Source: Nymphaea colorata
Taxonomy: Eukaryota > Streptophyta > Magnoliopsida > Nymphaeales > Nymphaeaceae
Direction: 5' to 3'
Length of the DNA: 64,000 bases
Assembly (NCBI RefSeq): GCF_008831285.2
Contig: NC_045140.1
Location: forward strand, 18,350,370 to 18,414,369
Part shown: piece after piece, positions 12,571 through 22,597 of the stretch
Position numbering within the stretch: the first letter of the stretch is position 1
Layout of the letters: every line of letters starts with the position of its first letter
Position numbers and translations under genes: made by a program
The notes under the pieces: model-generated
Told to the model about the DNA's origin: nothing
Databases searched by the model: none
Seen by the model: the letters and a program-made list of their open reading frames with translations, nothing else

Positions 12571-13887
12571 CTTTTCTGTTTTGGGAAGTAGTACAAAAGA
12601 TGGCCTTTAAGACAATGAGAACGCTGAAGCACGTTTTTAAGACTTTCATCTTCAGATATATTCACTTCCTTGGAGATTGTTCAAATTAGAACATGATAAT
12701 AAAAGAAACTTAATAAATAGAAAACTATTCCAATACAAAGAAAATTGTAGCACATGAAGTGTCAATGTGTCATGTACAATTGCTCAGACCATGATAAATT
12801 ATATCTTTGTCAAGGAGAACATACCATATTGATCACAGTGATCTGCCAACATGGCTCCCACATCAAAGATCAACTTTCCAAGAGATTTGAATGCTTCATG
12901 TACCAAAAGGACATAGAAGACCAAGTTATTGGAAGTAATAACAAAAATAAAAATCAGTCGTTCTTATATACCTTAACCTAAACAACTATGTAAATCAACC
13001 CTTGACCACTGAACAATTTGGCAAAGGGAAAAAGTATAATTAATACACACACACAACCAAAAGAAGGTATTTTGTCCTTTCTTAAGTTTTCTTTTTAATC
13101 AGACTTTTCTGGCACATTTAAGGTGGAAAGTTCAATAAGTATCAATCTAGGTATAAAGTCAGAATCAGACATTTATTGGAATATCATAGGCCAAGTCAGT
13201 AATCCATCTGAACAATGATTTATTATTCAAGTAGTTAAATTTGATATGAGGAGACAAGATCTGAAATCCTCGTACATTATAATCCTCACAGTCTGTGAGT
13301 TCCACTACCATGTATTCAAGTTTGTGGGACAAAATAGACAACAAACAACTAAACAGATCCTATATCAATGGAATTTCTCATTACCATTTTTCTGACATTT
13401 GATCTTGAACGTGACAATATGAAATAAAAAAAAGTTATCTATATCTTCACATAGTTTTCTTTGTTGTTTTGGTTCTAATACTATACTTTTGGTTTGGCAA
13501 TAATTTAACAAAATGATGCCATCATCAGGTTCCAATTCTTGGTGACAACATGAGATGCTATAGGAGCTCTACCTTTCTCTAGAAATCTGCTTTGTTATTA
13601 TCAGAAATCTGCTTTGTTATTTGCAATGAGCCAAATGGTTACTTGTTTTTCATGATCTAGAAATTAAAAGAACTAGGAAGCAGAAAAATATACTTACCAA
13701 ACTCAAGTTCCGGCAAATCATTCCTCGGCCATATGTTTGGTTGACAATAAGATGGATATCTAAAAAAGATAGACAGAGATAATGACAAATAACAAAAAAA
13801 CTGCATAATAAAGCAAGTGATAGAAAGAAGCAGTGAAGCAAAAGCATAGAAAATGAAAGGACATGTCCCCCACCCAGCCCAACTCCC

Positions 13888-13921
13888 CCCCCCCCCCCCC
13901 CAACACACACACACACACACA
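13888..13921. repeat. Poly-C run followed by (AC)n
   Basis: A run of about 15 C residues is followed by an AC microsatellite, just outside the YPSYCQPNIWP exon relic. Such runs are often misassembled. Confidence 0.9.
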
Positions 13922-16206
13922 AAAGAATATGATGTGTTTTACATGAACAACAGTATTTCCTTAAGGAACTAGGGTCCATGTGTTGGTCTTTAGTTTTAGG
14001 GACATGAAATGTTTGCATATGTGAGCAAATGAATAGGGTCGTCTCAACAATAAAAGACTAATGTTTAACATTGCACAAGAAAGCACTCAGTGGTCAATTT
14101 AAAGATTTGTGCTATTCAAAAATTGAATTTCAGTATTGCCTATTTGAAAGAAGAATAGCAACGATGGCACTGTCCATTAACCAAGGATGACTCAAGAAGG
14201 TTAATGGTTATACCATCCCTCCACATGACCGTTTTTATAAAAGAGGAGAAATTTTTAGCAATATCTTTATAGAACCATATATAGTTGTTTAACAACCTTT
14301 GCAGAAGAGAGACCTCAGTCGAAGGAACATCAATAATTGGATTTGCATAGAAGGATCCTTTAAGCATATACAATATGGAAGAGGGTTTGGGATTGCACAC
14401 TCTTAGATTCTTGGGAAAAAATAACTAATATATATAGAGGGAATTCAAAAAGAGAGAAATGAAAAGGATAAACTCCAATTTCTGCTTTGACATCTTGGAT
14501 GTTTAGAACCCTATAAAACAAAGTTTGGAGTTTACAAATGTAAACTAGAAACTGACAAATCCAGTTTTTCCAGACTCAACCTTCTCTTTCCCATGACTCC
14601 ATCCAAAATTATACCTAAAACATGACAAGTCATGGCCAGCTTAAACCTTCTAAGTATCGGCGCCAAAAAACATGTTTTTCATTGTCAAGGATAATCATAA
14701 AAGAAGTACAAAACTAATTCATATATCAGCAGAGAAAGATGTTAATTATAACCAACATGAAAAAGAACAACTATTCAAAAAATGGCTGAAAAAATGATAA
14801 ATATTCTAAATACATCTAGTCATGCTTCTTTATAGTGCTGATGAGAAGTCCTCCTATTAAGCATGCGCCTGGAACCTTCTAATATATAGCATTTGTTCTT
14901 CCACAAAGTATATGAACAGTGTTAGGAACAAAATATTTTGACCAAAAAACATCTCATAGAAACTTTACCTTTTCTTCATTACAATCTTTTCTTACAATTT
15001 TTTCTCAAAAAGTGCGGGGAAAAGAACAGAACATATATACCAAAATTTCATCTCGACCTGTTTACCATGGCTTATAATGACAGCGAGCATTGATAGCTTA
15101 GTTGTCTCTCGGTTCGATCTCTCATTTTTGCATGATGATTTTAAATGAGGGGAGACTTCAGAAAAGCATTTTGGGGAAAAGGTAGAGTGAACATCTACAA
15201 TGCAGAGACCTGGGAGTAACCACCTGCATATTTTCAAGATTTCAATGCATTTTTCTTTCTAGGCACCCCTGAGTGTACTCTTATCAAAGTGTACTTTCCC
15301 TCTAAATCTAACGAAGAAAATAAAAAAGGGAGAGATCCGATTTTCATCCCTTAGTATCATGGCAAAAATATTCTATGACAGTCAAGAAAGTGTTGAACAT
15401 TTCACGAGGTAAGTTATGCGGGCAATGAAAAGAGTCTTAAAGGATTATCTACAAAAAGATTATGAAGGTGAGAGGAGAAATATATCAGGGTTAATATCTT
15501 CTTAGTTGACCTTTTCTGAAAGTCAACCTTAAATAAAATATTAGCTTAAGTTCTTAGGTAATGAAACTGTTCACAAGTGTCACCGCTTCATAGAATTTTT
15601 TGTGGGACGGTTCCCAACACAACAATCACTAGATATCCGTACTCTCTTCACTTCTAATAGCAGTTCTTTCCTTGGAGGTCAACTAATCCTGCCTACATGT
15701 TGACTTGCTGGTTTAGCTTTAACCACATAGATGTGGCTAACAACAGAGAAGGTCCCAGCATGAACTTACTAATCATCTAGTTATTCAAGGGTCGGAGTTA
15801 TCCACTTACCAACTCGAATTAGGATCTAGATAGATGGATTTGACAAAAACTAATATGCACAAGCAGATTCATATGCAATTTTATCCAACTCCAAGATCCA
15901 ACAAGGACCTTACCCTATTGCATGTAAAAGTCAGATCTTAACTGTGGGATCCAGATTTGGTTTAAAAATCCAGGTCAAGTCTAAGTCCGTATCTGAATGG
16001 GATTTAGGGAGATCTGATCGAGTCAGATCTGATGAACACTGGATCTGAATTAGGTCTGAATCATTTATGTTCTGAAGAATGACAATGTCTGCGATGGTCC
16101 AAGAAACCAAAAACCGAAAGTATTACTAAAAAATTTACCGACTATCAGGGTCTTCAAGCTTCCTGGTAAAGATGCTAATACAAAAACAGTAGGAATAATC
16201 AAAGGC

Positions 16207-16211
16207 TAGTA
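16207..16211. repeat. Target-site duplication TAGTA (left) of the TRIM
   Basis: The five bases TAGTA directly precede the TG of the 5' LTR and recur at 17036-17040 directly after the CA of the 3' LTR. Confidence 0.9.
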
Positions 16212-17035
16212 TGTTAACCATAAGGTTGAAAGACAACCAATTCTAAAGAGATTCAAGGAAAGGAAAGAATCCCAATAATAAATCAAAATTAAATGATAAA
16301 GGGAAAGAAAATCTTTCTACAAAATCAGATTTATTTTTCATGTTTATTGTCAAATGGATGCCAATGTCGCTTATTTAAGCCTTTTTTTTGCATTGTGTAA
16401 TTAAGGCTCATGATGGCCTTCCATGATGAAAAACCATGCATATTTAATAAAAATAATATTTTCATTGCATTTGCTTGTTTACTTTGCTTCTTTTATTTTC
16501 AACATGGTATCAAAGAAGAAGAAGAAGAAGAAGAAGAAGAAGAAGATCGAAGTCCAAAGATGGCTTACAGACGACTAAAGAGATCACTGCCTTCTTCATC
16601 AAAGCAAGGACTTGATCCTTTTAAAGCAAAACTTCATGAAACAAATTTGGGCCTGCCGAATCACCGCCTGGAATGATCAGCTTTTACAAAGTTCTGCAGA
16701 AAACTTGAACTTTCGGATCCATCGTCCAGTTTGAAGGAGGATGTTAATGATAAGGTTGAAAGACAACCACTTTTAAAGAGATTCAAGGAAAGAATCTCAA
16801 CAAGATAAATCAAAATTAAATGATAAAGGGAAAGAAAATCTTTCTACAAAATCAGATTTAGTTTCCATACTTATCATCAAATGGATGCCAATGTCGCCTA
16901 TTTAAGCTCTTTCTTTGCATTGTGAAACTAAGGCTCATGATGGCCTTCCATGGTGTAAAACCATGCATGTTTAATGAAAATAATATTTTCATTGCATTTG
17001 CTTGTTTACTTTGCTTCTTTTATATTTTTTCAACA
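16212..17035 (+). mobile_element. TRIM (terminal-repeat retrotransposon in miniature), 824 bp
   Basis: The 5' LTR is 16212-16504 and the 3' LTR is 16742-17035. They are about 293 and 294 bp, clearly homologous, and begin TGTTAA and end CAACA. Immediately after the 5' LTR is TGGTATCAAAG, which fits the primer-binding site for initiator methionine tRNA seen in plant LTR elements. Immediately before the 3' LTR is a purine-rich tract, GAAGGAGGA. The element is flanked by the direct repeat TAGTA (16207-16211 and 17036-17040), a 5-bp target duplication typical of LTR elements. The interior is only 237 bp with a (GAA)n stretch and no gag or pol, so it is non-autonomous. It lies in an intron of the oxygenase relic, in the opposite orientation. 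Confidence 0.93.
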
Positions 17036-18861
17036 TAGTACTCCACAATGGCCCATTATTCAGGTCTAGCTAAGGAGGAACTGCATACCTAACTGAAAAC
17101 GTAACAAGTTTCTTTGTAGTACATCAAGTTGAGAAACCTTCAGAGGTAGAGAAGAGAAAATTATACCCAATAACAGACCATATCTTTTACAGCATCAAGC
17201 AGATACAGCACAAGTACCAATTAGTGCGAACAATAACATAAATGCTAGTAAAGGCTGGTTCTCCACATGGATCATCCAAGCATGATTTTTATGTATATGT
17301 CCACTTGCATAAGGCAATTGCAAATTCCTACTAAAACTCAGGTATGATTAATAGCCTAAAGTCCTCTACTGCTTAAAGCTATCGACTTTTAAGTGCTTGC
17401 TTATAGGTTAACCAAAAATGTGCTTACGTAAGCGGATGCCCACCTGCAGAAGGAAACTGCAAGTTTCGTATTAAACTCGGGTATAATTCATACCCTAAAG
17501 TTTTTTACAGCTTATATATAAACTTTCAACTTCTAAGTACTTGCTTATAGTTTTTTGTCCCTTATGCGGGAGAAGCAATGCAAAGCTACATTATTTCTCA
17601 AATAAATTGGTTCTCAAGTAGAGCGTGACTGAACGAAATTCCAAAATCGATCAGTTTAGGATGGTTTTCCAAGCACACAAAAGCAAGTCCACATTAACGC
17701 GTACACCAATGATGACAACGATTCCCAGCCCGTCGCGTGTGAATCCATCTTCAATCTTCTTCGAGATTGAAGAAAACAAAGAAAACAATTACGACGAACA
17801 TCATCCAAAGAAAAGGAAAACAATATCATAAATAAAACAAGAAAAACCCAATCGATTCTCTGTTGACCGAAGTTCATCGTAGAAAATGGTGACGGGCTTG
17901 ACGACCTGAGGTTCGGTCTCCGGCAGAGAAATCAACCCCTTGCAGGAAGACATGGCGGCAATCTCTCTGTTTCTTGGTGCGCAAGTCGAACGCGGATGCT
18001 TTGAGCATGAATATTGAATTGTCGAATGGACAGGGATTTAGAACTCGGACCCACAATTGCGTGCTGCAATGGTACGTCAGGGATTTTTCTTTTCTTTTGG
18101 ACCTGCATTTTATTTATAATTTTAAAAAGCGCACTGATGTTTCACAATTTTTTTAATAAAAAAGTAATAAAATGGCTTTGTTTTATCTAATAAAAAAGAG
18201 AGAACTCTATCTTGGTAGGAAGGAGATCTCATAAGAGGTCGGAGCCCTTCCCATTTTTCTTGTGCCTCTAAGGTTGTTTTGAAATGTGGGTAAATAGCAA
18301 AACACCCATTAACTAAGTACTGCACATTTATTGTTTGCAGTTCAAAGAAATAACAACTATGAAAATTAAACTGACCAAGCTAAGCTGTTAGCTGTTATAC
18401 TATGCCCATGGAAAAAGAGACGAGAAAAACCAACTGGAGAAGGGAGACAGAAGACTACAAGGAAAGAAATTGGTCGTGCTAGGAAAGGCGATGAAGGTTC
18501 AACGTTCTCCAATTTGTCCTAAAAACCATAAGAAAGACGGAACATGATTTCTTCTTCCTTTCTGCAACATTTTTCAGTAAGATAAAACAAACTCCAATGG
18601 AGTTGCTCGTTATTTTCAGAAAGGTAATTTTAGACCCGCCTTTTCCCTCCAGTATTGTTATTTGACCAATACGAAGATACACTTATTTTTGAGAAATTTA
18701 TAAAGAAAACCTAATTTTTAATTATTAATTAACGAACTATATATTTAACATTTGAAACAAAAATTTAAGTTCATAAAATAATTCACAACAGCACTTGCGT
18801 GAACAGAAGAAAGTAAGATATATGTTTGCCATTTACTTTATAAATTTATGTATATTTTTTT

Positions 18862-18960
18862 AACCAGAACCTTTCTCGATCGGTGCGTGCCATTCTTATA
18901 CAGGGCCATGCTGATCTTATCTGTATCATTCCAATGTTATTGGATGCCTCTCGCAGGACC
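18862..18960 (-). pseudogene. U6 spliceosomal snRNA pseudogene
   Basis: The minus strand reads as a full-length but substituted copy of U6 snRNA. In order it shows GGTCCTGCGAGAGGCATCC, ATTGGAATGATACAGAT, a stretch with AGCATGGCCC, GCACGCACCGATCGAGAAAG, and a degraded 3' end. Many positions differ from the near-invariant U6 sequence, including the ACAGAGA region, which reads ACAGATA here. The T-run terminator is missing and an A-rich stretch follows, which suggests retrotransposition of the RNA. I saw no upstream sequence element or TATA box at the spacing expected for a plant U6 gene, but did not examine this exhaustively. Confidence 0.85.
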
Positions 18961-20037
18961 TTTTCACTAAAATCTTAAGATATACAAAGAAGACGTCTGA
19001 TGAAAAGCAAATTGCTTTCGTATAACACATGTATTCGTAAATACACAATCCAATAACCCAATAATGCCTATATTTTTTTATTTCGAGAAAATACAATATA
19101 ATTATAGATGTCATTCTTAGATTCAATAATTAAGTGCCAATCACATTATATTTCCTGAAACAAGAAAGTAGTGAACGCTCTTAAAACACGTATTATGAGA
19201 ATGTGTGTTCAAAAAATTCATCGTTCTTTTTATCAAGTACCTTCATAATTCGGGACAAATTTCTTTTGCCCCTCAATTAGAGATTTAATGATGTGCTTCT
19301 CACTCGAACTTCTTGCTAAACAAAGATTTTGCACAAATAGAGGATTAAAAACGAAAAAGAAAGAAGATAAACGAGATTTTATATGCAAGTGAGATGATTT
19401 CTCACTAAACAAAGTGCATGCCCTTATGCATAGCATTAACTGGCGGTGGGAGTCCAACTGAGGAAGGCTGGCTCTTTTGATTCACGTTCAAGTTCTACTT
19501 CCTCCACTGGTGGTTAAGGAATAAGGAATTTTGAAATTTGAGGATACCATGATAGAAAAATCAGTCACTAATGGGTTTGATTGATTGGAACGTGGAATTA
19601 TTTTAGAACTGTATCGTGTCACGACATCCTGCCTATTCAATCGTCTAGATTGATGTTCCAGTGAAATATATTACACGATAGTCATCCATGCTATATTGTC
19701 ACTAGCATATAGCTATGTGCATAGAGATTCCTCGGCTGATCCAGAGTCCCAACAACTCTTTTGTGGAGTCAAGATACTTTATTCCAACATACGGAATATG
19801 TTTGTCTACAGATAATATTTATGCACCTGCATATTTGCAAAAAAATCTTTGGCTTATTTCCTTCTTTATCCTGCTTCGACACTCTTGCTCATGAAGGCTC
19901 AGGTCTCCGCTCCTTTCCTTCATACTTTAGTTGCTGTTTTTTGTTTGGTTTTCATCATTCAACCCCTTCTTGAAGACACATAGATTGTGTTATGAACCAC
20001 TATTGCATTGAAGTTACTCTATGCAGCAGAGGATTAA
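18961..20037. other. Intergenic, no gene seen
   Basis: This is AT-rich spacer. I looked on the plus strand for upstream exons of the DCC1-like fragment (the Dx..CxxC part) and found none. Confidence 0.5.
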
Positions 20038-20158
20038 ACCGAGTTTTTTTCCCTTCTACTTGAGTTTCCCATCTTTAATGGAGAAGGTCCTTGTTTCTTC
20101 CTGTTGTTGATCTGGAAGCTTTCCTCTGTGGTGGTGAAGTTTTTATTTCTTGTTGCAG

Positions 20159-20388
20159 CTGCACTCAAGGTTCTTTCGTACTTGCCATGGCCTTACTCGG
20201 TGTTAAGCCTCTTGCTAGTAATCCTAGCTCCTCGGAGGGGTGCAGTTTATGACTGTATAGCGAACCGGCGCTATAAGTGGTTTGGAAACGAAGATGATTG
20301 CATTATCCCGAACGAAGAGGTGCTCAATCGCTTCATTGACAACTCCGCAAAAGTTCCTAGCAGACCTGGGGAAGTGTTTTGGGATTAG
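20159..20388 (+). pseudogene. Orphan last exon of a DCC1-type DUF393 protein
   Basis: A pyrimidine-rich acceptor ending TTGCAG (20153-20158) leads into an open exon that encodes LKVLSYLPWPYSVLS, then RRGAVYDCIANRRYKWFGNE, and ends FWD before a TAG stop. The AVYD..A..RY.WFG..D.C pattern is the conserved C-terminus of DUF393 (DCC, YuxK-like) thiol-disulfide oxidoreductases. It is a different subfamily from the DCC gene in the duplication. The reading frame upstream has no ATG before an in-frame TAA at about 20035, so this is not a complete gene. No earlier exon was found in the preceding 2 kb. It is either a fragment left by rearrangement next to the inverted repeat, or the end of a gene with a very long intron. 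Confidence 0.6.
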
Positions 20389-20444
20389 TCTGGTCCATGG
20401 CATATACAACTGCTGATTCCATCTGGCGAACCGGCGCTATCAGT

Positions 20445-21179
20445 GGTGTGAGGATGAACGGAGCCCTTGGAGGACGCGATCTCCTGTCTCTGGTAAATGT
20501 AGAGATTCCGAACAGAGTTACGGCTGTTTCCTTCAGTGAACACAGAAAGCAAGGGAGAAACAGAAAATGGCATTCGATCAAGTCCGTACTTGATGGCGGA
20601 AAACTCAACTGAAAAATAAGTCCAGGGATTACAGTCTGCTCATCTTATATAGGAGGAAGGAGAGAGGGCGGATCTGTTTTTTTTTCATTTGTGAAAGCAA
20701 GTCGGATTCCGAAGTTCAATTAAAAACTCTAAACCAATTTCTAATTCGGAAGATACAATGCGATAATAAAATAAATACAATTACAAACTTGAAATTAATT
20801 ACGGTAAACTCAATCCAGTTGGATTTGATCGGAGCAGAGTCAGAATATTGACTACATGAGTTCAGACCCGATCCCCCGACACATTGGTTTGCTAAAGTCT
20901 GCCTTCTCTTAAACTGAAACCTGAAACGTTCTTAAAAAAATTATATGGGGATGTTTGTTGTTTGCATGAAAAATTAGGATTTTTTAGTGTTTCGGTGTCA
21001 TTAAATTTAGATTTCAGAAAAACCCAGTTTTTGACAAACCTTTATCGTTCCAAAAAATACATCGAAATTACAGATTACAAAAAGGAAAGAGTTTCGATAT
21101 TAGAAAGCGCACAGGTCATGTAACCCTGACAAAGAAGATATATGGCTTTTGGGAGTTCCTATTCGACTGAATTGTTGTA
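20445..21179 (-). repeat. Inverted repeat, left arm (735 bp)
   Basis: This arm is the reverse complement of 21453-22203 with few mismatches. It is 16 bp shorter, mainly because a CT-rich block near 21975-21990 is missing here. It carries an inverted copy of the UPF0496 promoter and start of leader, including a TATA-like TATATAA on the minus strand (20645-20651). The outer junction follows a 22-nt near-copy (20426-20447) of a piece of the DCC1-like exon (20260-20281). Confidence 0.93.
20645..20651 (-). promoter_or_regulatory. TATA-like box in the inverted promoter copy
   Basis: TATATAA on the minus strand mirrors the box at 21997-22003. A transcript from here would run leftward through 20445 and into the DCC1-like exon in antisense. 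Activity is unknown. Confidence 0.4.
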
Positions 21180-21452
21180 GAGAGTGGAATCACTTACCGG
21201 ATGGTTAGACTAACCTGTTAATTTGGAAGTGATTCTTCTTGCCATTAATTTTCTATTACAGTTCTCATTTTCTGATGAATAAAAGAAGGGGAAACTAACT
21301 CCCAGCACGCCTGCATCCGAAAATAATTTCACTTCTAGAACCACTTGCGACAAAAGTGAGTTCACAGTTAGTTTAATACTTGGAGAATGCAGCCCTGGCT
21401 AAAACGTAACGGGACACGACCTGACTGTTTCATTTTGGAACATCTCCTTAGA
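21180..21452. other. Spacer of the inverted repeat
   Basis: This is 273 bp of unique loop sequence between the two arms. Its first part (to about 21265), together with the end of the left arm, resembles a segment at 24047-24150, so it contains a dispersed repeat. Confidence 0.8.
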
Positions 21453-22203
21453 TACAACAATTCAGTCGAATAGGAACTCCCAAAAGCCAGATATCTTCTT
21501 TGTCAGGGTTACACGACCTGTGCGCTTTCTAATATTGAAACTCTTTCTTTTTTGTAATCTGTAATTTCAATGTATTTTTTGGAACGATAAAGGTTTGTCA
21601 AAACTGGGTTTTTCTGGAATCTAAATTTAATGACACCGTAACACTAAAAAATCCTATTTTTTCATCCAAACAACAAACATCCCCATATAATTTTTTTAAG
21701 AACGTTTCAGGTTTCAGTTTAAGAGAAGGCAGACTTTAGCAAACCAATGTGTTGCGGGATCGGGTCTGAACTCATGTAGTCAATATTCTGACTCTGCTCC
21801 GATCAAATCCAGCTGGATCGAGTTTACCATAATTAATTCCAAGTTTGTAATTGTATTTATTTTATTATCGCATTGTATCTTCCGAATTAGAACTTGGTTT
21901 AGAGTTTTTAATTGAACTTCGGAATCCGACTTGCTTTCACACGCGAAAAAAAAACAGATCCGCCCTCTCTCCTTCCTCCTCCTCTCTTCTTCCTCCTATA
22001 TAAGATGAGCATACTGCAATCCCTGGACTTATTTTTCAGTTGAGTTTCCCGCCATCAAGTACGGACTTGATCGAATGCCATTTTTGGTTTCTCCCTTGCT
22101 TTCTGTGTTCACTGAAGGAAACGGCCGTAACTGTGTTCGGAATCTCTACATTTACCAGAGACAGGAGATCGCGTCGTCCAAGGGCTCCGTTCATCCTCAC
22201 ACC
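21453..22203 (+). repeat. Inverted repeat, right arm (751 bp)
   Basis: This is the partner of 20445-21179. It contains the region directly upstream of the UPF0496 gene: a CT-rich stretch, the TATA-like box and the first part of the leader. Identity with the left arm ends at 22203, about 40 bp before the minisatellite begins. Confidence 0.93.
21997..22003 (+). promoter_or_regulatory. Candidate TATA box of the UPF0496 gene
   Basis: TATATAA follows a CT-rich tract and lies about 595 bp upstream of the ATG. The leader would therefore be long and would include the 42-bp minisatellite, unless a later start site is used. Confidence 0.45.
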
Positions 22204-22244
22204 GCTTTTCCGCTTCGTTTGGCCATCATCCTACGGATCCACAC

Positions 22245-22592
22245 CACCATCTACCTGTGGTAACTCTTCTGACCGTCTGCCTCTGGTAAGCCTTCTGAAA
22301 CCGGTAACTCTTCTGACCGTCTGCCTGTGGTAAGCCTTCTGAAACCACACCACCGTCTGCTGGTAAGCCTTTCGAAACCAGTAACACACCACCGTCTGCC
22401 TGTGGTAAGCCTTTCGAAACCAGTAACACACCACCGTTTGCTTGTGGTAAGCCTTCTGAAACCAGTAACACACCACCGTTTGCTTGTGGTAAGCCTTCCA
22501 AAACCAGTAACACACCACCGTCTGCCTGTGGTAAGCCTTCCGAAACCAATAACAAAGAATTGTCTGCCTGTGGTAAGCCTTCCAGCAAACGC
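22245..22592 (+). repeat. 42-bp minisatellite in the UPF0496 leader, about 8-9 units
   Basis: Units share the core CTGCCTGTGGTAAGCCTTC, followed by a variant of cgaaaccagtaac and acaccaccg. The central units are 42 bp; outer units are shorter or more divergent. Because 42 is a multiple of three, several frames on both strands stay open across the array and give artificial repetitive ORFs. None joins the UPF0496 frame, which has TAA stops in the repeats. Confidence 0.9.
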
Positions 22593-22597
22593 AAACC

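Larger units (their letters stand above)
12571..17953 (-). pseudogene. 2-oxoglutarate/Fe(II) oxygenase-like gene relic, 3'-truncated
   Basis: Pieces of a plant 2OG-Fe(II) oxygenase superfamily gene are present in order. They are: 17868-17953 (MSSCKGLISLPETEP, start); 17699-17770 (KKIEDGFTRDGLGIVV); 14557-14614 (YNFGWSHGKEKVESGK); 14297-14367 (MLKGSFYANPIIDVPSTE); 13698-13759 (YPSYCQPNIWP); 12825-12893 (LGKLIFDVGAMLADHCDQY); and 12571-12664 (EDESLKNVLQ, then LKGHLLYYFP). Defects: the exon normally encoding the LRQ..LLRLAPRLASLPEE part is not found. The 14557 piece has an extra A in its run and no clean exit. The 14367 piece has no AG acceptor before ATGCTT. Everything after LLYYFP, including the iron-binding HxD..H exons, is absent. 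A TRIM element sits in an intron. The product cannot be an active oxygenase. Function is known only for the family in general. Confidence 0.75.

Noticed and set aside
13650-14018. Minus ORFs of 87 and 122 codons with Gly-rich runs
   Set aside because: They arise by reading through a poly-C/(AC)n tract joined to the real exon relic at 13698-13759.
16410-16676. 88-codon ORF inside the TRIM element
   Set aside because: It starts in the LTR and runs through a (GAA)n microsatellite; it does not resemble gag or pol.
20379-20612. Plus ORF across the left palindrome arm
   Set aside because: It is the antisense of the duplicated UPF0496 leader and has no coding counterpart on the right arm.
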